Source of the DNA: Macrococcoides epidermidis
Lineage (GTDB): Bacteria; Bacillota; Bacilli; Staphylococcales; Staphylococcaceae
Assembly (NCBI RefSeq): GCF_042659445.1
Contig: NZ_JBHSSR010000001.1
DNA length: 64,000 bases
Strand: one strand, 5' to 3'
Position numbers and translations under genes: made by a program. The notes under the pieces are model-generated. The model saw only the letters and a list, made by a program, of their open reading frames with translations, was not told the origin of the DNA and did no database searches. Within the stretch, counting starts at the first letter, position 1. Every line of letters starts with the position of its first letter. Below, one piece after another: positions 35,257 through 45,909 of the stretch.

Positions 35257-36487
35257 AAATACCTTTATTACCAATATCTGTTCGATAAAACAATCCATCG
35301 CTTTTAATATTTTCAACAAGTTTATAGCTATTTGACTGAGCCTCTGCTAAATCATGACCTTCTCCTAGAGCAATCATTACTCTGCCTCCTGTAGTGACCC
35401 ATTCACCGTCTACTTGTTTTAAAGCCGATACAATATAATCTTGCTGATAATCATATCCTTTAACAACCGTTCCCTTATCATAATTACCCGGGTATCCCTT
35501 TGACGCAAGAACTACACCACATATCGTCTTATTTCTCCATACTAAATCAAGAGGTTGTTTTTGATCAACCGCTTCAATCAAATCAATGAAATCTGTTTCT
35601 AATCGGCGTAATAAAACTTGTGCTTCAGGGTCACCAAACCTTGCATTAAATTCAATGACTTTCGGACCTTCTGCAGTTACAATAGCACCAACATAAAGTA
35701 TTCCGAAATAATTGAGTCCTTCTTTATGCATCGCTTCAACGATAGGATAAACAATTTCATTATTTGTGCGTTCGATTATTTCATCACTAATATGACTTAC
35801 AGGGCAGTATGCACCCATGCCTCCTGTATTTGGTCCGTTATCACCATCATATGCACGTTTATGATCCTGAGCTATCGTATCAAACGGAATACAGAAATCA
35901 TCGTTTACAAATACCATCAGTGAAAATTCCTCACCTTCAAGGTACTCTTCAAAGACAACTTTAGCATCCTTTTCTGTATAAAAATCATTAATAGCGTCAA
36001 AGGCAGTTTCATCATCCATTGCAACTACTACACCTTTACCAGCTGCTAATCCGTCATATTTAATGACGATTGGTGTTCCTTGTGCTTTCACATAGGCGAT
36101 TGCTTCTGTTTTATAGTTGATTGTTTTATATTTTGCTGTCGGAATATTATATTTTTCCATTAATACTTTTGCAAAATCTTTTGATCCTTCCATTTGGGCT
36201 GCATTTGCATTCGGACCAAACGTCTTGATACCTGCTTCTGTTAAACGATCACTTAATCCATCAATTAATGGTTGTTCCGGACCTACAACGACTAAATCAA
36301 TTTGATTGTCTTTTGCAAACTTCACAATTGCATCATGGTCATTTTCTGCGATATCAATGACTTTAGCTTCTTTTGCCATCGCTTCATTGCCTCGAATTAC
36401 ATATACCTCATCTACGCGTTCAGATTGACCAACCTTACGCGCTAAAGCATGTTCTCTACCACCAGAACCAATAACTAATACTTTCAT
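35255..36487 (-). CDS. purD: Phosphoribosylamine-glycine ligase (GAR synthetase)
   Basis: ATP-grasp enzyme, 410 residues, step 2 of IMP synthesis. N-terminal VLVIGSGGREHALARKV is diagnostic; ATP-grasp stretch KYDGLAAGKGVVVA near residue 143 and FNARFGDPEAQVLL near 280. Last gene of the 11-gene pur operon. AGGAGG ribosome site. Confidence 0.96.
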   Translation of the reverse strand: MKVLVIGSGGREHALARKVGQSERVDEVYVIRGNEAMAKEAKVIDIAENDHDAIVKFAKDNQIDLVVVGPEQPLIDGLSDRLTEAGIKTFGPNANAAQMEGSKDFAKVLMEKYNIPTAKYKTINYKTEAIAYVKAQGTPIVIKYDGLAAGKGVVVAMDDETAFDAINDFYTEKDAKVVFEEYLEGEEFSLMVFVNDDFCIPFDTIAQDHKRAYDGDNGPNTGGMGAYCPVSHISDEIIERTNNEIVYPIVEAMHKEGLNYFGILYVGAIVTAEGPKVIEFNARFGDPEAQVLLRRLETDFIDLIEAVDQKQPLDLVWRNKTICGVVLASKGYPGNYDKGTVVKGYDYQQDYIVSALKQVDGEWVTTGGRVMIALGEGHDLAEAQSNSYKLVENIKSDGLFYRTDIGNKGI

Positions 36488-36496
36488 AACTGCCTC

Positions 36497-37975
36497 CTAG
36501 TGTTTAAAATGACGAACGTCTGTCATAACCATTGTGATACCGAATTCATTTGCTTTATCGATTGAATCCTGATCTTTAATTGATCCTCCTGGCTGAACGA
36601 TACATTTAATACCGGCAGCATGTGCTGTTTCAACAGTATCACTCATCGGGAAGAATCCGTCACTTGCCATGACTACATTATCATTTATTTCAATTGCACG
36701 TTCAATGGCAATCTTAGCTGAACCAACGCGGTTCATTTGACCAGCACCGATACCGACAGTTTGTTTTTCATTCGCTAAAACAATGGCATTCGATTTCACA
36801 CTTTTTACTACTTTCCAGCCTAATTCGATCGCTTTCCATTGTGCTTCTGTAGGTTGTGTATTTGTTACAACACGCATGTCTTCTTTTTTAACGTTTAATA
36901 AATCTTTATCTTGTACTAAATATCCGCCAGAAACAGAAACAAATTCTTTTTCTTTATCTTCAATCGTCATATCAATTTCAAGTAAACGTAAATTTTTCTT
37001 TTGCGTAAGCACTGCTAAAGCTTCGTTGCTAAAGCTTGGTGCAATAATAACTTCTAAGAATATTGAATGCATAATTTCAGCAGTTGCTTTATCAACTTCA
37101 CGGTTCACTGCAACAATACCCCCAAAGATACTTTGTGCATCCGCATCATAAGCATTTTGGAAAGCCTCCTGAATTGTACTGCCCGTTCCAACACCACAAG
37201 GATTCATATGTTTTACAGCCACTGCTGCAGGCATATCAAACTGTTTCGCTAAGAAAAGGGTAGCATCTGCATCTTTAATATTGTTAAAGCTTAGCGGCTT
37301 ACCATGCAATTGTTTCGCACCTGCTAATGTATTATTTGCGTCACTCGTTTTTATGAATTCAGCCGCTTGATGAGGGTTCTCACCATAACGTAATGATTCT
37401 TTATTATTGCTAAAGAAGTTTACTATCGCTTCGTCATATTTATTTGTGTGAGAAAATACTTTTACCATTAATGATTTACGGAATTCGTAATCAACCGCAT
37501 CTGCTTTAATTTTTTCAATTATTGTATTGTAATCTGACGGATCAACTACTGTAATAACATGTTTAAAGTTTTTAGCAGAAGAACGTAACATTGTTGGTCC
37601 ACCAATATCGATATTTTCAATTGCATCCGCTTCAGTAACATCTGGTTTAGCTACCGTGGCTTCGAACGGATAAAGGTTTACTGCAACAAGGTCTATTGGG
37701 GCAATGTTATGGGCTTTTAATGCTGCAACATGTTCGCTATTATCACGATCCGCTAAAATACCACCATGAATTTTAGGATGTAATGTTTTTACTCTTCCAT
37801 CCATAATTTCAGGAAAGTTAGTTAATTCGCTCACTGATTTTACGGGTATATTATTTTCTTCTAAAGTTTTTTTAGTTCCACCAGTAGAATATACTTCATA
37901 GTCATTTGCTACTAAATTTTGTGCAAATTCAATAATGCCAGTTTTGTCAGATACACTTAATAATGCTTTTTTCAT
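36497..37975 (-). CDS. purH: AICAR transformylase / IMP cyclohydrolase
   Basis: Bifunctional, 492 residues, steps 9-10 of IMP synthesis. The N-terminal MGS-like cyclohydrolase domain starts MKKALLSVSDKTGIIEFAQN; the transformylase domain carries VAVKHMNPCGVG near residue 255. Ribosome site AAGGAG. Confidence 0.96.
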   Translation of the reverse strand: MKKALLSVSDKTGIIEFAQNLVANDYEVYSTGGTKKTLEENNIPVKSVSELTNFPEIMDGRVKTLHPKIHGGILADRDNSEHVAALKAHNIAPIDLVAVNLYPFEATVAKPDVTEADAIENIDIGGPTMLRSSAKNFKHVITVVDPSDYNTIIEKIKADAVDYEFRKSLMVKVFSHTNKYDEAIVNFFSNNKESLRYGENPHQAAEFIKTSDANNTLAGAKQLHGKPLSFNNIKDADATLFLAKQFDMPAAVAVKHMNPCGVGTGSTIQEAFQNAYDADAQSIFGGIVAVNREVDKATAEIMHSIFLEVIIAPSFSNEALAVLTQKKNLRLLEIDMTIEDKEKEFVSVSGGYLVQDKDLLNVKKEDMRVVTNTQPTEAQWKAIELGWKVVKSVKSNAIVLANEKQTVGIGAGQMNRVGSAKIAIERAIEINDNVVMASDGFFPMSDTVETAHAAGIKCIVQPGGSIKDQDSIDKANEFGITMVMTDVRHFKH

Positions 37976-37985
37976 TGTCGACTCC

Positions 37986-38552
37986 TTATTGAATCAATTT
38001 TTTTATTACTCTAGGGTACAATTCATATTCAAGATTTTGTACACGCAATTGTAAAGTAGCTTCGGTATCGTCTTCGTAAATCGGACAACTCATCTGATCT
38101 ATAATCTTTCCAGTATCCATTCCCATATCGACATAATGCACTGTTGCACCTGTCACTTTAACACCGTATTGCAAAGCTTGTCCAACTGCATTCTTGCCCG
38201 GAAAACTCGGCAAAAGTGAAGGATGAATATTGAGTATTTTTCCTTCATAAACATCCAGCAAAGTTTCCCCAACAAGTTTCATATATCCAGCAAGAATTAT
38301 CCATTCTACTTTATCTTTTTGAAGTTGTTCTAATATAGCTTTTTCGTAAGCAATTTTATTGTCATATTGTGCAAGCTCAAAGATTTGAATAGGGGTTCTA
38401 AATCTTCTTGCGCGTTCTATAGCAAAAGCTTCTCTTTTGTCAGTATATAGTCCAACTACTTCAATATCTGTTAAATAGTCTGCCTGAATATTTTCCATAA
38501 TCTTTTCATAGTTAGAACCATTACCAGATGCAAAAATTGCAACTTTCTTCAT
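37986..38552 (-). CDS. purN: GAR transformylase (10-formyl-THF dependent)
   Basis: 188 residues, step 3. ASGNGSNYEKIMENI binds the ribonucleotide; LAGYMKLVGETLL and ILNIHPSLLPSFPG contain the folate site and catalytic Asn-His pair. One base after purM. Confidence 0.94.
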   Translation of the reverse strand: MKKVAIFASGNGSNYEKIMENIQADYLTDIEVVGLYTDKREAFAIERARRFRTPIQIFELAQYDNKIAYEKAILEQLQKDKVEWIILAGYMKLVGETLLDVYEGKILNIHPSLLPSFPGKNAVGQALQYGVKVTGATVHYVDMGMDTGKIIDQMSCPIYEDDTEATLQLRVQNLEYELYPRVIKKLIQ

Positions 38553-38553
38553 G

Positions 38554-39585
38554 TTATACCCCCGTGATTTCTATCTCTTTATCACCTGAGACAACTTTAC
38601 CAATCGTATAAATTTCTTCATTGAATTGAGATTGAATAATTGATTGAATTTTTTCAACTTCACTTTCATTCACGATAAAGATGAAACCAATACCCATATT
38701 AAAAATATTATACATTTCTAAAGCATCGATTTGACCTTTTTCCTGTAATAAATCAAAGATCGGTAATTTAGGTATTGAAGTAACATCGATTTCCGGATAA
38801 AAGCCAGCAGGAAATACACGTGGAATATTTTCGATAAAACCTCCACCAGTAACATGACACATGCCATTTACTTTTGCATTTTCTAATACTGCTTTAGCTG
38901 CTTTGACATAAATTCGCGTAGGTTCTAATACTGTGTCTAGAAGGGTTTTACCATCAGCAAACTCAGCATTTAAATCTAAATGATTATCTTTAATAATTTT
39001 TCTAACTAAACTATAGCCATTAGAATGAATACCGCTTGATGCTAATCCTAAAATAACATCACCTTCAGCAATTTTTGAACCATCGATGTATTCAGGTTTC
39101 TCAACAGCACCAACTGCAAATCCAGCAATATCATAATCTCCAGTGTGATACATATCGCCCATTTCAGCGGTTTCTCCACCGATTAATGCACATTCACTTT
39201 GTACACACCCTTCAGCTACACCTTTAACAATTTGTTCAACGATGACTGGGTCTACTTTATTTAATGCTAAATAATCTAAGAAATATAGTGGCATTGCACC
39301 TGTCGTTAAAATATCATTAACACACATTGCCACAGCGTCAATACCGATTGTATCGTGTTTGTCAGCATCAATTGCTAATCGTAATTTCGTTCCGACACCA
39401 TCAGTACCTGAAACAAGTACAGGTTGCTTCATGTTTAACTGTGAAAGATCAAATGCAGCACCAAAGCTACCTAATCCACCAAGTACCTCTTTACGCATCG
39501 TCCTATCAACGTGTTTCTTCATTCTTTCTACCGCTTCATACCCAGCGTGAATATCTACTCCAGATTCTTTATAACTCTCAGCCAT
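38554..39585 (-). CDS. purM: FGAM cyclo-ligase (AIR synthetase)
   Basis: 343 residues, step 5. Starts MAESYKESGVDIHAGYEAVE; glycine-rich VSGTDGVGTKLRLA near residue 58 and GGETAEMGDMY near 137 are the family ATP-site motifs. Two bases after purF. Confidence 0.95.
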   Translation of the reverse strand: MAESYKESGVDIHAGYEAVERMKKHVDRTMRKEVLGGLGSFGAAFDLSQLNMKQPVLVSGTDGVGTKLRLAIDADKHDTIGIDAVAMCVNDILTTGAMPLYFLDYLALNKVDPVIVEQIVKGVAEGCVQSECALIGGETAEMGDMYHTGDYDIAGFAVGAVEKPEYIDGSKIAEGDVILGLASSGIHSNGYSLVRKIIKDNHLDLNAEFADGKTLLDTVLEPTRIYVKAAKAVLENAKVNGMCHVTGGGFIENIPRVFPAGFYPEIDVTSIPKLPIFDLLQEKGQIDALEMYNIFNMGIGFIFIVNESEVEKIQSIIQSQFNEEIYTIGKVVSGDKEIEITGV

Positions 39586-39587
39586 GG

Positions 39588-41006
39588 TTAGACTCCCTTC
39601 TTCTTTTTCTCTTTGTCTTCAGGTAATAAGTGATCAATAATTTCGATCGGATAATTTCCAGTGAAACAAGCGTTACATTCACCTTTTGAATCGAATTGAC
39701 TAAACACTTCGTGCATACCTTCAACAGATAAATATGTTAATGAGTCTACTTCTAAAATGTCTTTAATTTCTGCTACACTTTTATCGGATGCGATGAGTTC
39801 GGCATGTGTTGAAACATCGATACCGTAATAGCAAGGATGAATAAGTGGCGGAGAAGAAATAGCCATATGTACTTCTTTTGCACCCGCATTTTTTAAAGTC
39901 TTCACAATAAACTTACTTGTTGTCCCACGTACGATAGAATCATCGATGACAACGACACGCTTCCCCTCAATGACGTCTCTAACTGGTGAGTGCTTCATAC
40001 GTACCGCACGTTCACGTAGAGTTTGGTTAGGTGCGATAAATGTACGACCCACATAACGATTCTTAATTAATCCTTGTTCATTCGGAATACCAGATTCAAT
40101 AGAGAATCCTTTTGCTGCTTGTAAAGAGGAATCAGGAACTCCGATAACGATATCAACCTCTATATTCATCTCTTTTGCAAGTTGTTTCCCTAAAGCTTTA
40201 CGAACTTCATAAATCGAGTGTTTTCTGAATTCAGAATCAGGTCGAGCAAAATATACATATTCCATTGAACACATATGTGATTCAGTGTTCGTTGTATAAG
40301 TATCTTCTACTAAACCGTCATGAGAAAATACAAGTACTTCACCTGGTTCTATATCACGAATGTAATCAGCACCTATTGCTGTAAATGCACATGTTTCACT
40401 TGCAACACAATAAGCGCCGTCTACTTTTCCTAACATTAACGGACGTACACCATTACTATCACGTGCCACAAACATTTGATCCGGATGTAAAACTAAAAAT
40501 GCAAATGCACCTTTAATTTGGTTTAGTGCAGCTTTAAAATTAGCTAATTTATTATTTGATTTCGCCTTTAAAAGTAGATGCCCTAATACTTCAGAATCGC
40601 TAGATGTCTGGAAGATTGCACCTTCAGATTCTAGTGCTAATTTAATTTGTTCTGCGTTTGTTAAGTTACCGTTGTGTGCTAAACCGATATCACCTTTAGA
40701 ATGTTTAAAAATAAACGGCTGCACATTTGACAGTTCAGATGCACCTGTTGTTGCATATCGAACATGTCCAATCGCATGATTAAAATCACTTAATGAACTT
40801 AGTTTAACTTGACTGATCGCCTCTGGTAATAAACCCATACCACGTGCACCGTAAATATTCGACTCGTCAGAACATACAATACCAGCACCTTCCTGCCCAC
40901 GGTGCTGTAATGAATGTAGTGCCATATACGTGAGGTCAGCGGCATTTGGGTGACCCCAAATACCGAAAACGCCACATTCTTCATTTAGGCCTCTGATGTC
41001 ATACAT
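39588..41006 (-). CDS. purF: Amidophosphoribosyltransferase
   Basis: Committed first step of purine synthesis, 472 residues. The short propeptide MYDIRGLNEE precedes the N-terminal nucleophile Cys of the glutaminase domain (CGVFGIWG). PRPP motif VVVIDDSIVRGTTS near residue 350. Start at 41006 gives the correct propeptide; a TTG seven codons earlier merely reads through the ribosome site. The 5' end overlaps purL by 22 bases. Four-Cys iron-sulfur positions of the Bacillus type are partly visible (ECNACFTGNYP near the end). Confidence 0.95.
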   Translation of the reverse strand: MYDIRGLNEECGVFGIWGHPNAADLTYMALHSLQHRGQEGAGIVCSDESNIYGARGMGLLPEAISQVKLSSLSDFNHAIGHVRYATTGASELSNVQPFIFKHSKGDIGLAHNGNLTNAEQIKLALESEGAIFQTSSDSEVLGHLLLKAKSNNKLANFKAALNQIKGAFAFLVLHPDQMFVARDSNGVRPLMLGKVDGAYCVASETCAFTAIGADYIRDIEPGEVLVFSHDGLVEDTYTTNTESHMCSMEYVYFARPDSEFRKHSIYEVRKALGKQLAKEMNIEVDIVIGVPDSSLQAAKGFSIESGIPNEQGLIKNRYVGRTFIAPNQTLRERAVRMKHSPVRDVIEGKRVVVIDDSIVRGTTSKFIVKTLKNAGAKEVHMAISSPPLIHPCYYGIDVSTHAELIASDKSVAEIKDILEVDSLTYLSVEGMHEVFSQFDSKGECNACFTGNYPIEIIDHLLPEDKEKKKKGV

Positions 41007-43165
41007 GTTTCGATTGCCCCTTTCCAAGACTGACTGATTGTTTCAACACTTTCAGTAATTTCGCCTTGGTTTGTTTTTAATGTAAATGTATCTCCACCAA
41101 ATGTTCCAATTTCAACTGCATTTTCAGGAACATAACCTTCTTTTGCGATTAAAATATAATTGCCTTGTGTTTCTGCAAATACTTCTGCGTTTGATGCATC
41201 CACTCGAGCATCAATTCCTGTATTAAAGTAAGCAGTGATTTGCGCTAATTTAATCGCTAATCCACCTTTACCTACTGCTTGTACGTGTGATAATTTACTT
41301 TCAGTAATCGCTTTACGAATTGTTTCTCCACGTTCTACTTCTTCTATTAAATTTATATTTGACGTTACGTGAGATACTTCATTGAATAATAATTTTTCAA
41401 TCTGTGATCCACCGAAATCTGGTTTAATATCTCCAACTAAGTAAATTTTCTCACCAGCTTGTGGTTTGAAATCGTTTAAATAATTTACATCTTTAATTAA
41501 TCCAACCATACCTACAACTGGTGTTGGGAAGATTGCATCACCTTTTGTTTCATTATATAAAGATACGTTACCTGATACTACTGGCGTATTAAGTGCAGCA
41601 CACGCTTCGGCCATACCTTTAGTAGAATCAGCTAATTGCTGATAAATTTCAGGCTTTTCTGGATTACCATAGTTTAAACAATCTGTCATCGCAAGTGGTA
41701 AACTACCAACTGCAATTAAGTTGCGGTAGCTTTCCGCTACTACCATTTTTCCGCCTTCATATGGATTATTAAAGACATATCGTGCTTCACCATCAATTGT
41801 TGAAGCAATTGCTTTATTTGTGCCTTCCACACGCGTTACACCAGCTGATAAACCTGGTTTAATAATCGTATTTGCACCAACTTGTTGATCATACTGTGAA
41901 TATGCCCATGTTTTAGACGCAATTGTTGGATGATTTAACAGGCGAGTAAATACATCTTTTGCATCAATGTTGTCATAGTTATGATCAACATCAGCAAATT
42001 CAGCTGCTTTACCTTCTAATACGTAAACAGGTGCTTCATCGCTTAACGGTTGAACAGGAATGTCTGCAAAGACTTCACCTTCATATGTTAAAACGAAGCG
42101 ATCTGTATCTGTAACTTCTCCGATTACTGCTGCGTCTAATTCGTGGTGTTCAAATAAGTCTAAGAATTTTTGTTCCGTACCTTTTTCTACTACTAGTAAC
42201 ATACGTTCTTGTGTTTCTGATAACATCATTTCGTATGGTGAAATACCCGCTTCACGTGTAGGTACTTTCTCTAAATGTAAGTGAATACCGGACTCACCTT
42301 TTGCAGCCATTTCTGAACTTGAAGAAGTAAGACCTGCAGCACCCATATCTTGAATACCGACTAATTCTGGATAAGTAATCGCTTCAAGTGTTGCTTCCAT
42401 TAACTTTTTACCTACGAATGGATCACCAATTTGTACAGATGGACGTTTCGCTTCACTTTCTTCACTTAACTCTTCAGATGCGAATGTCGCGCCGTGAATA
42501 CCGTCACGACCAGTTTTTAAACCAACATAAATTACAGGGTTGCCAGTACCTTTAGCAGTTCCTTTTTGAATTTTGTCGTGATCAATAATACCAACACACA
42601 TTGCATTAACAAGTGGGTTACCATCATAGCGAGAATCAAATTCAATTTCACCAGCTACCGTTGGAATTCCGATACAGTTACCGTATCCACCGATACCAGC
42701 AACGACACCTGAGAACAATCGTTTATTTTGTTTTTCGGTTAATTCACCGAAACGTAATGCATTTAATAATTGGATTGGACGTGCTCCGATTGATACGATA
42801 TCACGAACGATCCCACCAACACCTGTTGCTGCACCTTGGTAAGGCTCGATTGCAGAAGGATGGTTATGAGATTCTACTTTAAATACTACAGCTTGGTTAT
42901 CACCGATATCAACGACCCCAGCACCTTCACCAGGACCCATTAATACGCGTTCACCAGTTACAGGGAATTGTTTCAAGAAAGGTTTAGAATGTTTATATGA
43001 ACAATGTTCACTCCACATTACAGAAAAAATTCCGATTTCAGTGTAGTTTGGCTTACGCCCTAATATTTCTACTACTTTATCGTATTCTGTATCTGTTAGG
43101 CCCATTTCTGCATATAACTTATTATCTTTAATCTCTTGTTCATTTGGCTCTAAAAATTTAACCAT
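40985..43165 (-). CDS. purL: FGAM synthetase subunit PurL
   Basis: 726 residues, the small-type PurL that needs PurS and PurQ. Catalytic FSVMWSEHCSYKHSKPFLK near residue 45; VESHNHPSAIEPYQGAATG near 90. Start MVKFLEPNEQ at 43165 follows the purQ stop by two bases with GGGGGA upstream. Confidence 0.95.
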   Translation of the reverse strand: MVKFLEPNEQEIKDNKLYAEMGLTDTEYDKVVEILGRKPNYTEIGIFSVMWSEHCSYKHSKPFLKQFPVTGERVLMGPGEGAGVVDIGDNQAVVFKVESHNHPSAIEPYQGAATGVGGIVRDIVSIGARPIQLLNALRFGELTEKQNKRLFSGVVAGIGGYGNCIGIPTVAGEIEFDSRYDGNPLVNAMCVGIIDHDKIQKGTAKGTGNPVIYVGLKTGRDGIHGATFASEELSEESEAKRPSVQIGDPFVGKKLMEATLEAITYPELVGIQDMGAAGLTSSSSEMAAKGESGIHLHLEKVPTREAGISPYEMMLSETQERMLLVVEKGTEQKFLDLFEHHELDAAVIGEVTDTDRFVLTYEGEVFADIPVQPLSDEAPVYVLEGKAAEFADVDHNYDNIDAKDVFTRLLNHPTIASKTWAYSQYDQQVGANTIIKPGLSAGVTRVEGTNKAIASTIDGEARYVFNNPYEGGKMVVAESYRNLIAVGSLPLAMTDCLNYGNPEKPEIYQQLADSTKGMAEACAALNTPVVSGNVSLYNETKGDAIFPTPVVGMVGLIKDVNYLNDFKPQAGEKIYLVGDIKPDFGGSQIEKLLFNEVSHVTSNINLIEEVERGETIRKAITESKLSHVQAVGKGGLAIKLAQITAYFNTGIDARVDASNAEVFAETQGNYILIAKEGYVPENAVEIGTFGGDTFTLKTNQGEITESVETISQSWKGAIETCMTSEA

Positions 43166-43167
43166 TC

Positions 43168-43830
43168 TTATTTCCCCCAACTTTCTAAAATTGATTGGAA
43201 TAACTTCACGCCATCATCTGTACCTAATAATGATTCCATTGCACGCTCTGGGTGAGGCATCATGCCGCATACGTTACCTTCTTTATTCACAATGCCAGCA
43301 ATATCTTCAATAGAACCATTTGGATTGTTTTTATAAGTTAAGATAATCTGATTGTTGTCCTGTAATTCTTTTAACGTTTCAGGTGAGCAATAATAATTAC
43401 CTTCACCGTGTGCGATAGGATAGATGACTGTTTCGTCTTTATCATATTGATGCGTAAATTTCGTCTCATTATTAACAATAGTTAATAATTCATTTTGACA
43501 AATAAACTTATGACTTGTATTATGCATTAAAGCACCAGGTAATAATCCAATCTCCGTTAAAATTTGAAACCCATTACAAACACCTAATACAGGACGACCT
43601 TCTTCTGCTAAACGCTTAACTTCAGGAACAATCGGAGCAACGCGAGCCATCGCGCCACAACGTAAATAATCACCAAATGAAAATCCACCAGGAATTAATA
43701 CACCGTCAAATCCTTCTAATGAAGTTTTTCTATAATCAACATATTCCGCTTCAAAGCCTGTGTTAAGAGCTGCATTGAACATATCTCTATCACAGTTAGA
43801 ACCAGGAAATTCAATAACAGCAAATTTCAT
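43168..43830 (-). CDS. purQ: FGAM synthetase glutaminase subunit PurQ
   Basis: 220 residues, class I glutamine amidotransferase. Nucleophile Cys in LGVCNGFQILTEIG near residue 87; catalytic His-Glu in MMPHPERAMESLLG. Supplies ammonia to PurL. The ATG shares a base with the purS stop. Confidence 0.95.
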   Translation of the reverse strand: MKFAVIEFPGSNCDRDMFNAALNTGFEAEYVDYRKTSLEGFDGVLIPGGFSFGDYLRCGAMARVAPIVPEVKRLAEEGRPVLGVCNGFQILTEIGLLPGALMHNTSHKFICQNELLTIVNNETKFTHQYDKDETVIYPIAHGEGNYYCSPETLKELQDNNQIILTYKNNPNGSIEDIAGIVNKEGNVCGMMPHPERAMESLLGTDDGVKLFQSILESWGK

Positions 43831-44090
43831 TATTTTGTCTCCTCATCTTCAATAATTTTGTAGCTGTACTCCTCGATAACTGTGTTTGCAAACAATTTTT
43901 CACTTAATGTATTTACAACATTCGCTACTGCCTGCTCACTTGCTTCGTCAACCGTCATATATAATACTTTTCCAACGCGAATGTCATCAACCTGTTTATA
44001 TCCTAAATCGTGTACTGCACGTGTTAAAGCTTGGCCTTGAGTATCTAATACCTGTGGTTGTAAAGTGATGTGTAATTCAATTTTAGTCAT
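43830..44090 (-). CDS. purS: FGAM synthetase subunit PurS
   Basis: 86 residues, the small dimeric adaptor linking PurQ and PurL. KIELHITLQPQVLDTQGQAL is the family opening. GGAGG ribosome site, two bases after purC. Confidence 0.94.
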   Translation of the reverse strand: MTKIELHITLQPQVLDTQGQALTRAVHDLGYKQVDDIRVGKVLYMTVDEASEQAVANVVNTLSEKLFANTVIEEYSYKIIEDEETK

Positions 44091-44092
44091 GA

Positions 44093-44794
44093 TTATAATG
44101 CCTCCAGTTTATTATAAAATTTAGTATATGTTTCAATTAGTGATCCAGTATCATTGCGGTAAACATCTTTATCGAAGTTCTCATTTGTTTCTTTATCCCA
44201 AATACGACAAGTATCCGGTGAAATTTCATCAGCTAACAATATATTGCCAACGCTATCTTTACCAAATTCAATTTTAAAATCAATAAGTTTTAAATTCATT
44301 TCATCCATTATCTTAATTAATGTTTCATTTACGATTAATGCCTGACGTTTTAATTCAGCGATATCTGCGTCATTTGCTAGACCTAATAACTTAACATGGT
44401 CATCGGAGATAAAAGGATCATTCAATGCATCTTCTTTGTAGTAGAATTCAACGAGCGGTTTTTCAAATGCCTGACCATTTTCAAAGCCCAGTCTTTTTAC
44501 AATTGATCCTGCAGCAAAATTTCTTACAACAACTTCTAACGGAATAATCGTTACTTTCTTCACGAGTTGCTCCGTGTCACTCATACGTTCAATAAAATGA
44601 CTATCAACGCCTTCTTTTGCTAATCTTTCAAAGAAATAACTCGTAATTAAGTTATTTAAGCGCCCTTTTCCTTCCATCTTATCTTTCTTTGCACCATTAC
44701 CAGCTGTTACTTCATCTTTATATTTAATACGATAAATATTACTATCATCAGTATTGAATACGCGTTTAGCTTTACCTTCATAAATTAATGTCAT
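44093..44794 (-). CDS. purC: SAICAR synthetase
   Basis: 233 residues, step 7. LIYEGKAKRVFNTDDSN at the start, VVRNFAAGSIVKRLG near residue 86 and LADEISPDTCRIWD near 190 are the family signatures. ATGA overlap with purK. Confidence 0.96.
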   Translation of the reverse strand: MTLIYEGKAKRVFNTDDSNIYRIKYKDEVTAGNGAKKDKMEGKGRLNNLITSYFFERLAKEGVDSHFIERMSDTEQLVKKVTIIPLEVVVRNFAAGSIVKRLGFENGQAFEKPLVEFYYKEDALNDPFISDDHVKLLGLANDADIAELKRQALIVNETLIKIMDEMNLKLIDFKIEFGKDSVGNILLADEISPDTCRIWDKETNENFDKDVYRNDTGSLIETYTKFYNKLEAL

Positions 44795-45909
44795 GACATC
44801 ATCTCCTCATATATAGGATAATACGTATCCTCTTTATCGTCTAATAAAAGGGTAATATGTCCCATTTTACGATTTTCTTTTCTCACTTCTTTGCCATACA
44901 CATGAACATGCCATTCCGGATGATTATGGAAATAATGCTCCATAGCATCTAAATCTTGTCCTAATAAGTTATACATCACAGCTTTTTCGTGTAGTCTGAT
45001 TTGTTTAGGTAATGTATAGCCAATTACTGATAGGATATGTGTATCAAACTGTGAATAATCACATGCTTCTATAGAATAATGACCTGAATTATGAGGTCTT
45101 GGCGCAATTTCGTTAACGTATAATTCACCAGTCTTATCAATAAAGAATTCAACAGTAAATGTACCAACAAAGTGAATTTTAGAGATAATTTTTTCAACTT
45201 CTGCAACTGCTGCATCTTTATATGCATGTTCCTTTTCAACTGTTGTCTTAAAAAGAATTTGATTACGATGAATATTTTCCTGTACAGGAAAATAAACAAT
45301 TTCCCCTTGTATGTTTCGTGATGCCGTTATAGAAATCTCTCTATCAAGTTCGATCATTTTTTCAGCAACAAGTACTGCATCTTCTACCATTTTATATGCT
45401 TCATCCAGCTCAGCATCACTCTTTAATACAAGCTGACCTTTACCATCATATCCACCAAATACAGTTTTCAATACAATCGGATAGTCAAGATCGGCTATCG
45501 CAATATCAAGAGAAGCTTTAGAATCAACTTTATAGTATGGTACAACTTTAGCACCGCTTGATGCGATTGCTTCTTTTTCAGAAAGACGATTTTGCAAAAT
45601 GCCAACAGTTTCATATCCTTGGGGAACATTGTTTTCACTACAGATTTCTTTTAATGTTTCTGCATTGATATTTTCAAATTCATATGTGATTACATCACTA
45701 ACGTTGCTTAACGCTTTCAAACCTTTTAAATCATTGTAAGGTGATTCAATAAATTGATGTGCAACAAATCTTGCTGGACATGTTGGATCTGGATCTAAAA
45801 TATTCACTTTAAATCCCATTCTCTGAGCGGACTGTGCCATCATCTTTCCAAGCTGTCCACCGCCAATGATTCCAATCGACTGACCAATTTTAAACTTATT
45901 TAAGGTCAT
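44791..45909 (-). CDS. purK: N5-carboxyaminoimidazole ribonucleotide synthase
   Basis: 372-residue ATP-grasp enzyme. IGIIGGGQLGKMMAQSAQ at the N-terminus; APRPHNSGHYSIEAC near residue 270. It makes N5-CAIR for PurE. Start MTLNKFKIG at 45909, inside the end of purE (14-base overlap), with a GAGGCGA site. Confidence 0.95.
   Translation of the reverse strand: MTLNKFKIGQSIGIIGGGQLGKMMAQSAQRMGFKVNILDPDPTCPARFVAHQFIESPYNDLKGLKALSNVSDVITYEFENINAETLKEICSENNVPQGYETVGILQNRLSEKEAIASSGAKVVPYYKVDSKASLDIAIADLDYPIVLKTVFGGYDGKGQLVLKSDAELDEAYKMVEDAVLVAEKMIELDREISITASRNIQGEIVYFPVQENIHRNQILFKTTVEKEHAYKDAAVAEVEKIISKIHFVGTFTVEFFIDKTGELYVNEIAPRPHNSGHYSIEACDYSQFDTHILSVIGYTLPKQIRLHEKAVMYNLLGQDLDAMEHYFHNHPEWHVHVYGKEVRKENRKMGHITLLLDDKEDTYYPIYEEMMS

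Noticed and set aside
35116..35319. Minus-strand frame across the miniprotein and the purD end
   Set aside because: Overlaps a terminator and two better supported genes, and has no ribosome site.
41007..41027. Longer purF starting at TTG 41027
   Set aside because: It would read through the ribosome site and lengthen the propeptide beyond what the autoprocessed enzyme family shows.
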